NCBI GenBank assembly: GCA_002104905.1
Contig: MCFE01000971.1
Location: 1-22,758, forward strand
Length of the DNA: 22,758 bases
Direction of reading: 5' to 3'
From: Basidiobolus meristosporus CBS 931.73
Taxonomy: Eukaryota; Basidiobolomycota; Basidiobolomycetes; Basidiobolales; Basidiobolaceae
The translations under genes and the position numbers were made by a program. Of this stretch, positions 1-8,193 are shown piece by piece; the first letter of the stretch is position 1, and each line of letters starts with the position of its first letter. The notes under the pieces were generated by a model, which was given only the letters and a program-made list of their open reading frames with translations, was not told the origin of the DNA and made no database searches.

Positions 1-708
1 ATTGCTTACGTATTGTAAACCGTAATGCGCGTAGAATGATCTTGCTGGCCCCAAGAGCAGTTTGAATTGTGGATGGGTTTGGTGGTTTGTCAGTGTCATT
101 CTTGCAAAGGTACTATAGCAGCTGTAAAGGTTATAGTAAAATGCATTGGATGCTCCGGTGGCTGCTTCTTCCATAATTCTGCACTGATGTACATCCTTTG
201 ATAACATGCGCAAGAATCCTAATATTGATATTGGCATTTGTTGACTGCCGTAGCCATATGCACCAGATTCTTGTGTTTCTGAAGGTGAGCAGCCAGCATC
301 CTTTGCTAGCTGCTTGGCCAATCTGAACTTTGTTGTGTATTGCTGAATGTCGCAAATGAATTGGGATACCTTTGGATTCTGAATATTGCTAATATTTCCA
401 GTGTTAAGCTCTGTTGCAGTGGAAAAGGGCGTAATGCTGTAGCTATTTGCTGCTTGAATAGAATTCAGCAGTAAATGGCTAGTTGCATGCTCAAGAAACC
501 TCAAATCATCCTCCATTGAAGTTCCATCGCAATAAACAGTGGTAAATATGCCACCTGATGAAGTTGATGTAATCTTGAAGCGATGAAGAATTGCCTTGAC
601 GGTTGAGATTATTCTGTGGGCCTCTTGCCAGCTTCTGACCTCCAAGCAGAGCTTTACAGCACTGGCAACTGTAGGGTGCTCATTGGTCCATTCAAGGAGG
701 GTTTGCAT
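1..708 (-). CDS. Unrecognised protein, partial (runs off the window's left edge)
   Basis: The minus strand is open for 236 codons from the ATG at 708 to the window edge, far longer than chance would allow at this base composition. I do not recognise the family. The protein looks soluble: it starts MQTLLEWTNEHP, has helical stretches (SAVKLCLEVRSWQEAHRII) and a Gly/Tyr/Gln patch near residue 160, and shows no signal peptide or membrane segment. The frame also reads back past a TGA at 730-732 to an earlier ATG at 783, giving MHGALIALSPGGDLNPT before the stop. A TATA-like TTTATAAAAC lies about 20 bases before that ATG. The real start may therefore be at 783, with the TGA being a nonsense mutation, a sequence error or part of an intron. 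The last codons contain GTAAGC, which could be a 5' splice site near position 7. Coding status is fairly sure; the ends are not. Confidence 0.55.
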   Translation of the reverse strand, partial: MQTLLEWTNEHPTVASAVKLCLEVRSWQEAHRIISTVKAILHRFKITSTSSGGIFTTVYCDGTSMEDDLRFLEHATSHLLLNSIQAANSYSITPFSTATELNTGNISNIQNPKVSQFICDIQQYTTKFRLAKQLAKDAGCSPSETQESGAYGYGSQQMPISILGFLRMLSKDVHQCRIMEEAATGASNAFYYNLYSCYSTFARMTLTNHQTHPQFKLLLGPARSFYAHYGLQYVSN

Positions 709-847
709 ATTCCCATAATAGCTTTGTTTTCAGGTGGGGTTTAAATCTCCACCTGGAGACAAAGCAATCAAAGCTCCGTGCATGGTAAACAAAGAGTTTT
801 ATAAACAAGAAGCCATAGACAAGCCAGCAAAAATAAATACACATAAA

Positions 848-903
848 TTTTCAAGTTTAATCTATAATGAGTGGTAAATTGGCGACTTTGCCAAACTTGA
901 AAA
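848..903. repeat. 11-bp inverted repeat in the gene-free stretch 784-1059
   Basis: TTTTCAAGTTT at 848-858 is the exact reverse complement of AAACTTGAAAA at 893-903, with 34 bases between. It lies between the minus-strand gene to the left and the first relic of the peptide array. Its function is unknown. I see nothing else in 784-1059. Confidence 0.4.
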
Positions 904-1059
904 GTCCAATACATGCCTAGGCAGGTGGATAACTGGTTATCATATTGACAGTGTAACCTATAGATTCAATCTATATGCGTGTTAATACACAATCATATTG
1001 CAAATAAACTTGTAGAAGTCGTGATAGAATATTCGTAAGTTGAAGCTTATAGAGGGGTG

Positions 1060-1349
1060 ATTGCTTCCAAAATATACAATGGCAACTCCAGTCTGACAAG
1101 GAGGAAGATGCGCGTAATATTTGAGGCTATATTGATGGCCTTCTTGGCCAAATATAAAAGAGTACATTCATAAATATTGCCTCTAATTAAGGAGCCTCAG
1201 AGGAGGAGGAAAGTGATCCAGAATCCCAGTTGTGGGGGAGATACAATAGAGAGGCAGGCATTGGGGATATGGACGCTACAGTGGATTTGGAGGTTTGCGG
1301 GGACTATGATGGTCGCTGGGAACTTGGAGGATTTGCTTGAGCTGCTAAT
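1060..1349 (+). pseudogene. Decayed subfamily II GYR-tail peptide gene (unit 1)
   Basis: One frame still reads SDKEEDARNI, then GYIDGLLGQI, EEEESDPESQLWGRY and a degraded Gly-rich end, matching the middle and tail of the intact genes. It is broken by at least three in-frame stops (TGA after DARNI, TAA after LLGQI, TAA before the acidic run) and by frameshifts in the tail. The signal peptide and promoter are not recognisable. The bases just before SDKEEDA resemble the ITQFQS segment of the gene at 6474, and it sits about 360 bp before a subfamily I gene, so it is the subfamily II member of unit 1. It is clearly non-functional and the oldest-looking relic in the array. Confidence 0.75.
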
Positions 1350-1618
1350 TTAATACATCATGCTGTTAAGCTTACTACCAATATTGCGATCATCCACAAC
1401 TCTAAATCATGCCAAATAAAGGCCAATTTTTGAGGCTCTCTTTTGAGGCTCTCACTGGTTTTCTACCCATTTCCGCTTACGAGATAAACACTTGCCACTT
1501 TCATATAACATAGTATAGAAATCTCTATACCACGACTAGTGTTGTTGTTAACAGAAATCGAGTGTTTGTACTTTGGCTGCGGTGGTTGCCTCCGAAATAT
1601 ACTACATCATTTGACTGA

Positions 1619-1708
1619 AGCTTCCTAGATGCGATATCAATCAACCTCCATCTTGTATGTGTATATAAAGACTGGTGCTGAGCTTTATTTGAGTATTCAA
1701 CATTCACA
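1619..1708 (+). promoter_or_regulatory. Promoter and 5' leader of the peptide gene at 1709
   Basis: TATATAAAG at 1662-1670 is a TATA box 47 bases before the ATG. The 95 bases up to the start codon, including the block CTTCCTAGATGCGATATCAA at 1621-1640, match the promoter of the gene at 7358 with only four mismatches that I can find. A weaker copy precedes 10594. Conservation this far upstream suggests a shared regulatory element, though duplication age alone could explain it. The preceding stretch 1350-1618 shows no gene. Confidence 0.7.
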
Positions 1709-2158
1709 ATGTACAAACAACTTACCGCAGCTTGTGCTCTACTAATGGCCGTCAATGCCTTTGGAAGTCCCGTGGATGTGTCAAGCACAAATGTAGCGAG
1801 CGCATCCATCTCCGATAGGGATCCACAAAGTGGCCAAGTGGTGAAGAGGTTCTTGTCCAACAAGGAAGAGGATGCGCAGAATATTCGACACTACATCGAT
1901 GGCATTCTCGGCCAGATGTCAAGAAATACGTTCGATCAGACCCTCTCGGATAAGCAAGACGCCGACCAAGATGTCGAGGAAGAGGAGGGCAATCCAGAAG
2001 AGGCCCAGCTATGGGGGAGATACGGTGGATATGGGCGGCGGAGGGGCAGATACTGGGGACGAGGACGCTACGGTCGCTACGGTGGTTATGGAGGTCGATG
2101 GGGATATGGACGCTACGGGGGATATGGAGGGTATGGTGGATGCGACTGGGGTTGCTAA
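1709..2158 (+). CDS. Secreted acidic-pro/GYR-rich tail protein, subfamily I (149 aa)
   Basis: I do not know a named family for this protein. Residues 1 to about 19 form a signal peptide (MYKQLTAACALLMAVNAFG). Residues about 20-100 form a polar, acidic middle with net charge about -11 by my count. It carries the shared TNVASASIS motif, SNKEEDAQNI and an acidic run EEEEGNPEEAQ. Residues 101-149 form a 49-residue tail of 21 Gly, 10 Arg, 10 Tyr and 4 Trp, net charge about +9, ending CDWGC. The start is set by the TATA box at 1662 and the shared ACAATGTAC context. A Lys-Arg at 46-47 could be a Kex2-type site but is KK or absent in sister genes. It is likely exported. Charge-balanced pro and tail parts suggest either a processed cationic peptide or a cross-linkable cell-surface protein. 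Function is unproven. Confidence 0.88.
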   Translation: MYKQLTAACALLMAVNAFGSPVDVSSTNVASASISDRDPQSGQVVKRFLSNKEEDAQNIRHYIDGILGQMSRNTFDQTLSDKQDADQDVEEEEGNPEEAQLWGRYGGYGRRRGRYWGRGRYGRYGGYGGRWGYGRYGGYGGYGGCDWGC

Positions 2159-2214
2159 ATAATAAGAATCAAGGTTTTCATTCACTCCAAAAGCACAGCT
2201 TGTCTGTGTGCTTG

Positions 2215-2220
2215 AATAAA
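2215..2220 (+). terminator. Poly(A) signal of the gene at 1709
   Basis: AATAAA lies 57 bases after the stop codon in a 3' flank shared with the gene at 7358. Confidence 0.6.
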
Positions 2221-2283
2221 GTACCGTTGCATTTTATCTATTGATAGTGAATGGCCATGTGATTATGACTCTTATTGAGAATG

Positions 2284-2546
2284 CTAGTTGGCAGAGACTC
2301 TCACTGCTCCAACGGTCACTTCTTTTCCGTACTTCGCGATGTATATCTCGAGTTGTTTAGAGGTAATCGTAGCAGTCGTGTTCCTTTTACGGTTGCAATC
2401 TTGCAGGGAAGGGTACAGGATTACTTTGGCGGAGGTGCCGGGTGGACCGGAAGTGATGCTTGTGATATCTACCGGTTCGCAGGTCACGTGTTGACATGAG
2501 CTGATGTTGACACGGTTAAGGAGCAGAGAAGGGTATTGAATCGCAT
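2284..2546 (-). pseudogene. Antisense relic of a secreted-protein gene (unit 1 copy)
   Basis: On the minus strand an ATG at 2546 after ACACACACA opens MRFNTLLCSLTVSTSAHVNT, a signal-peptide-like start that stops at a TGA. One base out of frame, a second stretch continues through HVTCEPVDITSITSG, CNRKRNTTATITSKQ and KYGKEVTVGAVRVSAN to a stop near 2284. The composition (two Cys, Thr/Ser-rich, Lys/Val-rich end) looks like real protein. The other two unit copies have GTG or ATA in place of the ATG. It would be convergent with the peptide gene ending at 2158. The family is unrecognised. An intron near the TGA is an alternative to decay. Confidence 0.4.
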
Positions 2547-2549
2547 TGT

Positions 2550-4500
2550 GTGTGTTTCACCACTGAATTGAATACTGAAGAGGACTGTATAGAGCTTTAA
2601 GGGGATAGGGACGGTAGGCAAGGAGAGATAGGCAGAGTTACCATGGCAATGAAGGGGAATATTTGATCACTCCTGGGTGTATTACCCTTACTTCAGTTTC
2701 TAGCCAAGCGAGCCCGTTCCTTGCTACTAGTAACATAAAAAGGCTTAAATCAAGTGAAGTACGGGCGCTACAATTTTATAGTATGAGTAGCTTGTTTTAG
2801 TGTGCGTGACTTGAATTTCTATTCGCTGTAAGTGTAAAACCGGATTGAATGCATGCATATACATTCGTAGAGTGAAAGAACTCACTGGCTCTTGTGGAAA
2901 TCTATTCAAAACACGAATCTTTATAGCCTTTCCATTACTTATAGTGGTGGTGAAAGACACGCCCGGTTGATGCGTGGATAAGGTGAAAGGCTTTACCTAC
3001 TTAGGTATTTATCCCAAGTGAAATGTAAGTATCATTGCTTAGTGAAAGGTTCCACGAGGTCGGGGTTCTCGAAGACTTTGCTAAAGACGTGGGGACAAAA
3101 CCGGGGAGATACGCGATGAGAGACGGGGATTACGTCCTATTGAACCTCCATCACTCCCTACCACGGCTGTCCCTCACCGGCTTCCATACGAGGATTCTGA
3201 TTCAACCTCTCGTCTGCCCCACAGCACGGATAAGATCTTATGACCATCTGAGCTTTGTGGAGAGTATCTTTTGAGCGTTTGTTCGATAACTATGATGGCT
3301 ATGATAGATAAATAAACTTACTTTGGCGCCTGATGGTAAGATGGAGCATCTATCGCATTCCACTTGCCAAGTTATTACCTACTGATACTTACATAGACGA
3401 TCATAAGGTTTATTGTAGTCATACTCAAAATATTATTATCTCTTCAGTATTCTCAACAGCAGTGCAGTGGCCTCAGCACTTGCTGTTGTGAACAGTTTCC
3501 TTCACAGGTATGGCTAAAGGCTCAATATACTGGGACATTGGCATGCTTTGTACGGTGCTCCAGCTGTCTTTCAGAGAGGCCCGTACTGTTTAGCCGATTA
3601 CAGCACACTAACATATATAAGCCATGTCATTATTTCTTGTTACTAATTACCTTCTGCAGAAAGCCAAATACCAACACATGACTTGCTTTGTACTCCCACT
3701 GCAGGTAGCTAGCAGATATACAATTGTACTGCATAGGACTCTACTTCATATAGTAATTTGGTGTTATTTTGAACAATGATAAGCAAGAGTAGGAACTCTC
3801 CATTGCTCTAAAGCTACTGGTAAAACATAAGCTCAGTAAACTTGTTCTAGGCAGCATTCCAACTCATATTTTCGCAATAAATAACCTTGTAGCATATAGA
3901 ATGGTGCTGATAGCTCCTTGATCCATACTGTTGGCCATTGGATGCAGTAGGGATTTTAAACCTACATCGACTCCTGAGTGAGCAGTTCTTTATGTAATTG
4001 ATGATTGATAATTGCTTACAGGTGCCCAGGTACAATAGGCCTCTGCTTTCCTCATTTAAATATCACCAGAACCCTTGGTTTACTGGACACTTCTGAACCG
4101 GTATTGCACTGGCAGCTTCAGGTACCATATCAAGTACCAAACATTCTTCACAATGCTTTAATATTTGAAATATTTACAACAGGCACTATATAACTAAGAA
4201 TGACAAAGTAGTAGTCCGAATACTTGTGGCAGTTATCAGTACTTGAGCCGCAATCCCTGCCAATATCACCTACAATGAACTTACTTACAAGCAAGCCATA
4301 TGCACAGTGAGATAAGTACGGAAGTATACTAATTTTATACTATCGCAGCCTAACTCTAAGCTTATTTATTCCTCGTTCGGCTGACCTATACTTGAGGATG
4401 TACTGCGGCAGGTTGGCTGTATGCGTAACCGACTAGGAATACATGGATGTAGCTAGATAGGTTCAAGATATGTGATAAATGTTTTAATCAACCATGCCAC
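2550..4500. other. Long spacer of unit 1, no intact gene
   Basis: I see no gene here beyond short frames. It contains blocks shared with the other spacers: a GACCATCTGAGC block at 3242, a CTTTGTAC-type block near 3545 and a TACTGCGGCAGG block near 4400. A more GC-rich patch at about 3050-3230 has no full counterpart in the other units. It carries a 79-codon frame (3035-3274) that I cannot support as a gene. Confidence 0.5.
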
Positions 4501-4506
4501 TCTTTA

Positions 4507-4758
4507 ATGAATATGAGTTGTGGCAGCAACGGAAGGGGATACGGTGATAGGACACATTGGTACATGGAGATGGCGAATGCCAACCAAGGAGTTGAGGAAG
4601 AGGAGGGCAATCGTGAAGAGGCCCAGCTATATGGGAGATACAGCGGGTATGGGTGGTGGAGGGGCAGATACTGGGGACGAGGACGCTACGGTCGCTACGG
4701 TGGTTATGGAGGTCGGCGGGGATATAGAGGCTAAGGTGGATGCGACTGGGGTTGCTGA
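4507..4758 (+). pseudogene. Truncated chimeric subfamily I peptide gene (unit 2)
   Basis: From about 4572 the sequence matches the acidic run and GYR tail of subfamily I (QGVEEEEGNREEAQ, then GRYWGRGRYGRYGGYGG). Everything upstream (signal peptide, propeptide front, promoter) is missing. In its place, 4517-4571 is a block found elsewhere only well upstream of the subfamily II genes (near 6115 and 9565). A single deletion joining the pre-gene block to mid-gene I explains this, and also removes unit 2's gene II. The tail is further broken by a TAA at 4732-4734 where sister genes have a Tyr codon. The frame otherwise reaches the GGCDWGC end and a TGA at 4756-4758. It is non-secreted and almost certainly dead. 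Confidence 0.8.
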
Positions 4759-4889
4759 ATAATAAGAGTCAAGGCTTTCATTCACTCCAGCAACGAATAA
4801 AGTACTGTCGCATTTTATCTACCGACAGTGAATGGCCATATGTATAATTCGATGGGATGTATTCTTTGTAACTCTTATTGTGAATGCTA

Positions 4890-5121
4890 GTTGGCTGAGA
4901 CTCCTGCTTCTTTTCCGTTATTTGGAGGTAGTCGCAACAATCCTGTTCCTTTTCCTGTTGCAATCTTACAGAGAAGGGTACAGGATTGCTTTAGCGGAGG
5001 TGCTGGATGATCCGGAAGTAATGCTTGCGGTATCTACCGGTCACATGCTAGCATGAGCCGAGGTTGATACGCGGGTTAGCAGTGCCACGGTTAAGGAGCA
5101 GAGAACGGTATTGAATCGCAC
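4890..5121 (-). pseudogene. Antisense relic of a secreted-protein gene (unit 2 copy)
   Basis: The minus strand reads RFNTVLCSLTVALLTR followed by VSTSAHASM and a TGA. This is the best-preserved signal-peptide-like sequence of the three antisense relics, but its start codon is GTG at 5121. Downstream sequence matching the unit 1 copy is broken by further stops and deletions. It supports the idea that the ancestral unit carried a third, oppositely oriented secreted-protein gene. Confidence 0.35.
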
Positions 5122-5190
5122 TGTGTGTGTTTTACCGTCAAATCGAATATTAAAGAAGATTGTATAGAGCTACAAGGGGATAAGCACTGT

Positions 5191-5360
5191 GACCATCTGA
5201 GCTTTGTGGAGTGTATCTAACCATGACGGCTATGGTAGATAAATACACTCATGATGAAGTATCTATCACATCAAGCTACTAGTCAAGTTATTACTTACAC
5301 TCTGATCACTGACTGACACTTACACCATCATATCTCTGGTGTATAGAAGATCATAAGGTT
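5191..5360. repeat. Near-identical spacer segment, matched at 8584-8753
   Basis: The 170-base segment aligns without gaps at a constant offset of 3393 to 8584-8753, with two mismatches found by eye. The flanking spacer is much more diverged. The unit 1 counterpart near 3242 is only partly similar. Confidence 0.7.
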
Positions 5361-5670
5361 TGTTGTAGTCATTTTCACAGAATCATTATCTCCTCCGTAC
5401 TCTCAGCAGAAATACTCTGACCTCAGCACTAAAGTCTCAATATACTGTGATATTGGCAGGCTTTGTACAGTTCTCCAGCAGTCTTTCACCTTGGTGGCGA
5501 TAACTCCTTGATCCAAACTGTTAGCTATTGGAGCTGGTATACTTTGTATTGCAGCTGGCCTGCTTTAGGGATTCTGAACGTACATCACCATGTACTGATG
5601 ATTGAAAATTGGTCAAGTGCGATAGGCCTCTGCTTTCCTCATTTTAGACACTTCTAAATCAGTGTTGTAC

Positions 5671-5726
5671 TATCAAGTACCCTATATTCTCCACAATATC
5701 AAGTACCCTATATTCTCCACAATATC
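5671..5726. repeat. Two-copy 26-bp direct tandem repeat
   Basis: A 26-base unit beginning TATCAAGTACCC at 5671 repeats exactly at 5697. The other spacers do not show the duplication, so it looks like a local replication-slippage event. Confidence 0.75.
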
Positions 5727-6429
5727 CCAATATTTGAAGATATTTGCAACAGATACTGTACAACTAAGAATGAAAATGGAATACTTGAGGCAATCAATGG
5801 TTGTCATTTAGTAATAATGATCGCAGCTAGTTCTCAGTGCTTGAACCGCAGCCCCTTCCAATATCAGCTAGCATGAACTTACAACAAGCTATATGCACTG
5901 AGAATATATTCGATAAGTACACTAATTTTTATATTATCGCAGCCTAACCTGGAGCTTACTAATTCCGCTTACCATACACCGACCAAGTATATACTTCGGG
6001 ATTTACTGCGGCAGGTTAACTGTATGTGTAACCGACTGGGAATAAATGCTGGAGTTGGCTCAAGAGATGTCATCAATCATGCCATTCTTCAGTAAATATG
6101 AAGATATAAAGGAATCTATGGCATCAACAGAAAGGAATAATGACGCTACAGTGACAGGATACATTGGTACATGGAGATGACTGCAACTGGAAGTTCACAC
6201 AATCAATATTAGCATGTGGTTAATATGGAGGTGGCTAACCTGTAACATATCTGCTAAACAAATGATCTTTTTAAGCTTTTTGTTGTGTTATGCGTGTTTG
6301 ATTGAATGAAGAGCCACTAAACAGCTTCTATTGAACAGCCAAATGGATCACCCGCAGCGCTTCCCACTGAAGGCAGAGGTAAAGTTGGGTGTCTTTAATA
6401 AGCTCCATCATCAGCTTCTGCTGTGCGGG

Positions 6430-6473
6430 TATATATACTCATAATCAGCTCAAGTGCTTCATTCAGATTCACA
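6430..6473 (+). promoter_or_regulatory. TATA promoter and leader of the peptide gene at 6474
   Basis: TATATATA at 6430-6437 lies 44 bases before the ATG. The leader ends ATTCACAATGTACAA, the same start context as the subfamily I genes, although the upstream sequence differs from the subfamily I promoters. Confidence 0.6.
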
Positions 6474-6893
6474 ATGTACAAGCACTTCTCCGTCACCTTT
6501 GCTCTCCTAATTGCCTCATATGCGGTGGCAACCCCTGTGCAGCCAGAAGCAACCAATGTAGCAAGTGCTTCCATCTCCATCCGGGACCCACAAAGCGGCA
6601 AAATGATAACACAATTCCAGTCCACAAAAGACGAAGATGCTCGCGCCATTCTTGACGACATATTCGGCCAAATGTCAGGCGGTGGGTTGGCAGATGAACA
6701 AGCGTCTCCTACAAGTGAAGACACTGACTCTGAAGAGGCCGAGCTTTGGGGTAGATATGGTGGCTATGGAAGATGGGGAAGCAGATACTGGGGACGAGGA
6801 CGTTACGGTCGCTATGGTGGCTACGGAGGCCGATGGGGATATGGGCGCTACGGGGGATATGGTGGCTATGGTGGATGCGACTGGGGTTGCTAA
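6474..6893 (+). CDS. Secreted acidic-pro/GYR-rich tail protein, subfamily II (139 aa)
   Basis: This is a diverged sister of the 149-residue proteins. The signal peptide is MYKHFSVTFALLIASYAVA, with cleavage likely before TPVQP. The propeptide carries TNVASASIS and RDPQSG like subfamily I, then diverges (KMITQFQSTKDEDARAIL, EDTDSEEAEL) and is ten residues shorter. The tail (91-139) is again exactly 49 residues, differs from that of the 1709 gene at only three positions and ends CDWGC. A longer frame from 6423 is possible, but the TATA box at 6430 and the conserved ATG context favour 6474. There is no Kex2-type dibasic site between the two halves. The tail being much more conserved than the propeptide suggests that the tail is the functional part, or is homogenised by gene conversion. 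Confidence 0.87.
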   Translation: MYKHFSVTFALLIASYAVATPVQPEATNVASASISIRDPQSGKMITQFQSTKDEDARAILDDIFGQMSGGGLADEQASPTSEDTDSEEAELWGRYGGYGRWGSRYWGRGRYGRYGGYGGRWGYGRYGGYGGYGGCDWGC

Positions 6894-6913
6894 TGCACTA
6901 CATCCTTACGTTT

Positions 6914-6919
6914 AATAAA
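6914..6919 (+). terminator. Poly(A) signal of the gene at 6474
   Basis: AATAAA lies 21 bases after the stop codon. A matching AATAAA follows the sister pseudogene at 9720. Confidence 0.5.
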
Positions 6920-7264
6920 CATCATAATGACAATGCTCATCGTAATTAATCAGTGATGTTTACCAAGCTGCAGCATGGAGAGAAAGTCGGATATGTGTAT
7001 GGATAAGGTGGATGTCTAGGCAAAGATAAGTCTTATTGCAGTTTGGCTGTCAATTATCTTCATAAATGGTGCCAATCTTTACCTTTAAATGCGGTCAATT
7101 TTTACCTTCAATGCTGTCAATTTTTACCTTTTAATGGTGTACTGTTAGTAGTCATTTTTTTTCGCATGATAACACTACTCTAGAAGCTCTTATTGTATCT
7201 TCCTAATGCCTGTAGAATAGATGCAAAATATAATATATCGTTCGTCCGAAACCCATCGATTCCG

Positions 7265-7357
7265 CGAAGCTTCCTAGATGCGATATCAATCAACCTCGAT
7301 CTTGTATCTGTATATAAAGGCTGGTGCTGAGCTTTATTGGAGTATTCAACATTCACA
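7265..7357 (+). promoter_or_regulatory. Promoter and leader of the peptide gene at 7358
   Basis: TATATAAAG at 7311-7319 lies 47 bases before the ATG, the same spacing as the gene at 1709. The whole 95-base promoter block is nearly identical to 1615-1708. The rest of the gap 6920-7264 shows no gene. Confidence 0.7.
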
Positions 7358-7807
7358 ATGTACAAACAACTTACCGCAGCTTGTGCTCTACTAATGGCCG
7401 TCAGTGCCTTTGGAAGTCCCGTGGATGTGTCAAGCACAAATGTAGCGAGCGCATCCATCTCCGATAAGAACCCGCAAAGCGGTCAAATGGTGAAGAAGTT
7501 CTCGTCCAACAAGGAAGAGGATGCGCAGAATATTCGACACTACATCGATGGCATTCTCGGCCAGATGTCGAGGAATACGTTTGATCAGACTATCTCGAGC
7601 AAGCAAGGCGCCGACCAAGGAGTCGAGGAAGAGGAGGGCAATCCTGAAGAGGCCCAGCTATGGGGGAGATACGGTGGATATGGGCGGCGAAGGGGCAGAT
7701 ACTGGGGACGAGGAGGTTACGGTCGCTACGGTGGTTATGGAGGTCGGTGGGGATATGGACGCTACGGGGGATATGGAGGGTATGGTGGATGCGACTGGGG
7801 TTGCTGA
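7358..7807 (+). CDS. Secreted acidic-pro/GYR-rich tail protein, subfamily I (149 aa)
   Basis: This is a close duplicate of the gene at 1709, with the same length and layout: signal peptide to about residue 19, acidic middle, and a 49-residue tail ending CDWGC. Differences include NAFG to SAFG, KR to KK at 46-47 (losing the possible Kex2 site), and one Arg to Gly in the tail (GRGGYGRYGG). The frame from 7337 adds seven residues, but the TATA box at 7311 and conservation favour MYK at 7358. It ends in TGA while the 1709 copy ends in TAA, which argues that TGA is an ordinary stop in this genome. It sits 464 bp after the subfamily II gene in the same direction. Each gene has its own TATA box and AATAAA, so they are separate transcripts. 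Confidence 0.88.
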   Translation: MYKQLTAACALLMAVSAFGSPVDVSSTNVASASISDKNPQSGQMVKKFSSNKEEDAQNIRHYIDGILGQMSRNTFDQTISSKQGADQGVEEEEGNPEEAQLWGRYGGYGRRRGRYWGRGGYGRYGGYGGRWGYGRYGGYGGYGGCDWGC

Positions 7808-7866
7808 ATAATAACAAGGATCAAGGCTTTCATTCACTCCAACAACACAGCTTGTCTGTGTGCTTG

Positions 7867-7872
7867 AATAAA
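7867..7872 (+). terminator. Poly(A) signal of the gene at 7358
   Basis: AATAAA lies 60 bases after the stop codon, at the same place as in the unit 1 copy. Confidence 0.6.
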
Positions 7873-7929
7873 GTATCGTTGCATTTTATCTATCGATAGT
7901 GAATGGCCATGTGATTATGACTCCTATTG

Positions 7930-8193
7930 AGAATGCTAGTTAGCAGAGACTCTCACTGCTCCAACGGTCACTTCTTTTCCGTAGTTTCGAGGTAATCGCA
8001 GCAAACCTGAACCTTTTCCTGTTGCAATCTTGCAGAGAAAGGTACAGGATTGCTTTGGCGGAGGTGCCGGGTGGTCCGGAAGTTATGCCTACGGTGTCCA
8101 ATGGCCCGGCAGTCACGTGTTGCCATGAGCCAAGGTTGATACGCAGGTTGGCAGTACCATGTTTAAGGAGGAGAGAACGGTATTGAGTCGTAT
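7930..8193 (-). pseudogene. Antisense relic of a secreted-protein gene (unit 3 copy)
   Basis: The minus strand retains RLNTVLSSLNMVLPT, and in another frame ITSGPPGTSAKAILY and SLQDCNRKR, homologous to the unit 1 relic. The start codon is ATA and the 3' part is shortened by a deletion and frameshift, so it is not functional. Confidence 0.35.

Larger units (their letters stand above)
5122..6429. other. Spacer of unit 2, no intact gene
   Basis: Only shared spacer blocks are visible. The segment 5191-5360 is almost identical to 8584-8753. A block near 5990-6060 matches those near 4390 and 9450. A remnant at about 6112-6175 resembles the odd 5' part of the broken gene at 4507. No coding frame is supportable. 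Confidence 0.5.

Noticed and set aside
730-732. Genome-wide UGA reassignment (in-frame TGA here and between LINE ORFs)
   Set aside because: The intact peptide gene at 7358 ends in TGA exactly where its sister ends in TAA, so TGA acts as a stop.
1872-2162. Overlapping plus-frame ORF over the Gly-rich tail (also at 4520, 6637 and 7521)
   Set aside because: It is a shadow produced by the repetitive GGN/TAY codons. It has no promoter or signal peptide, and it appears in every copy, including the dead ones.
3035-3274. 79-codon plus frame in the unit 1 spacer
   Set aside because: Partly repeated spacer sequence; the frame is not kept in the other units.
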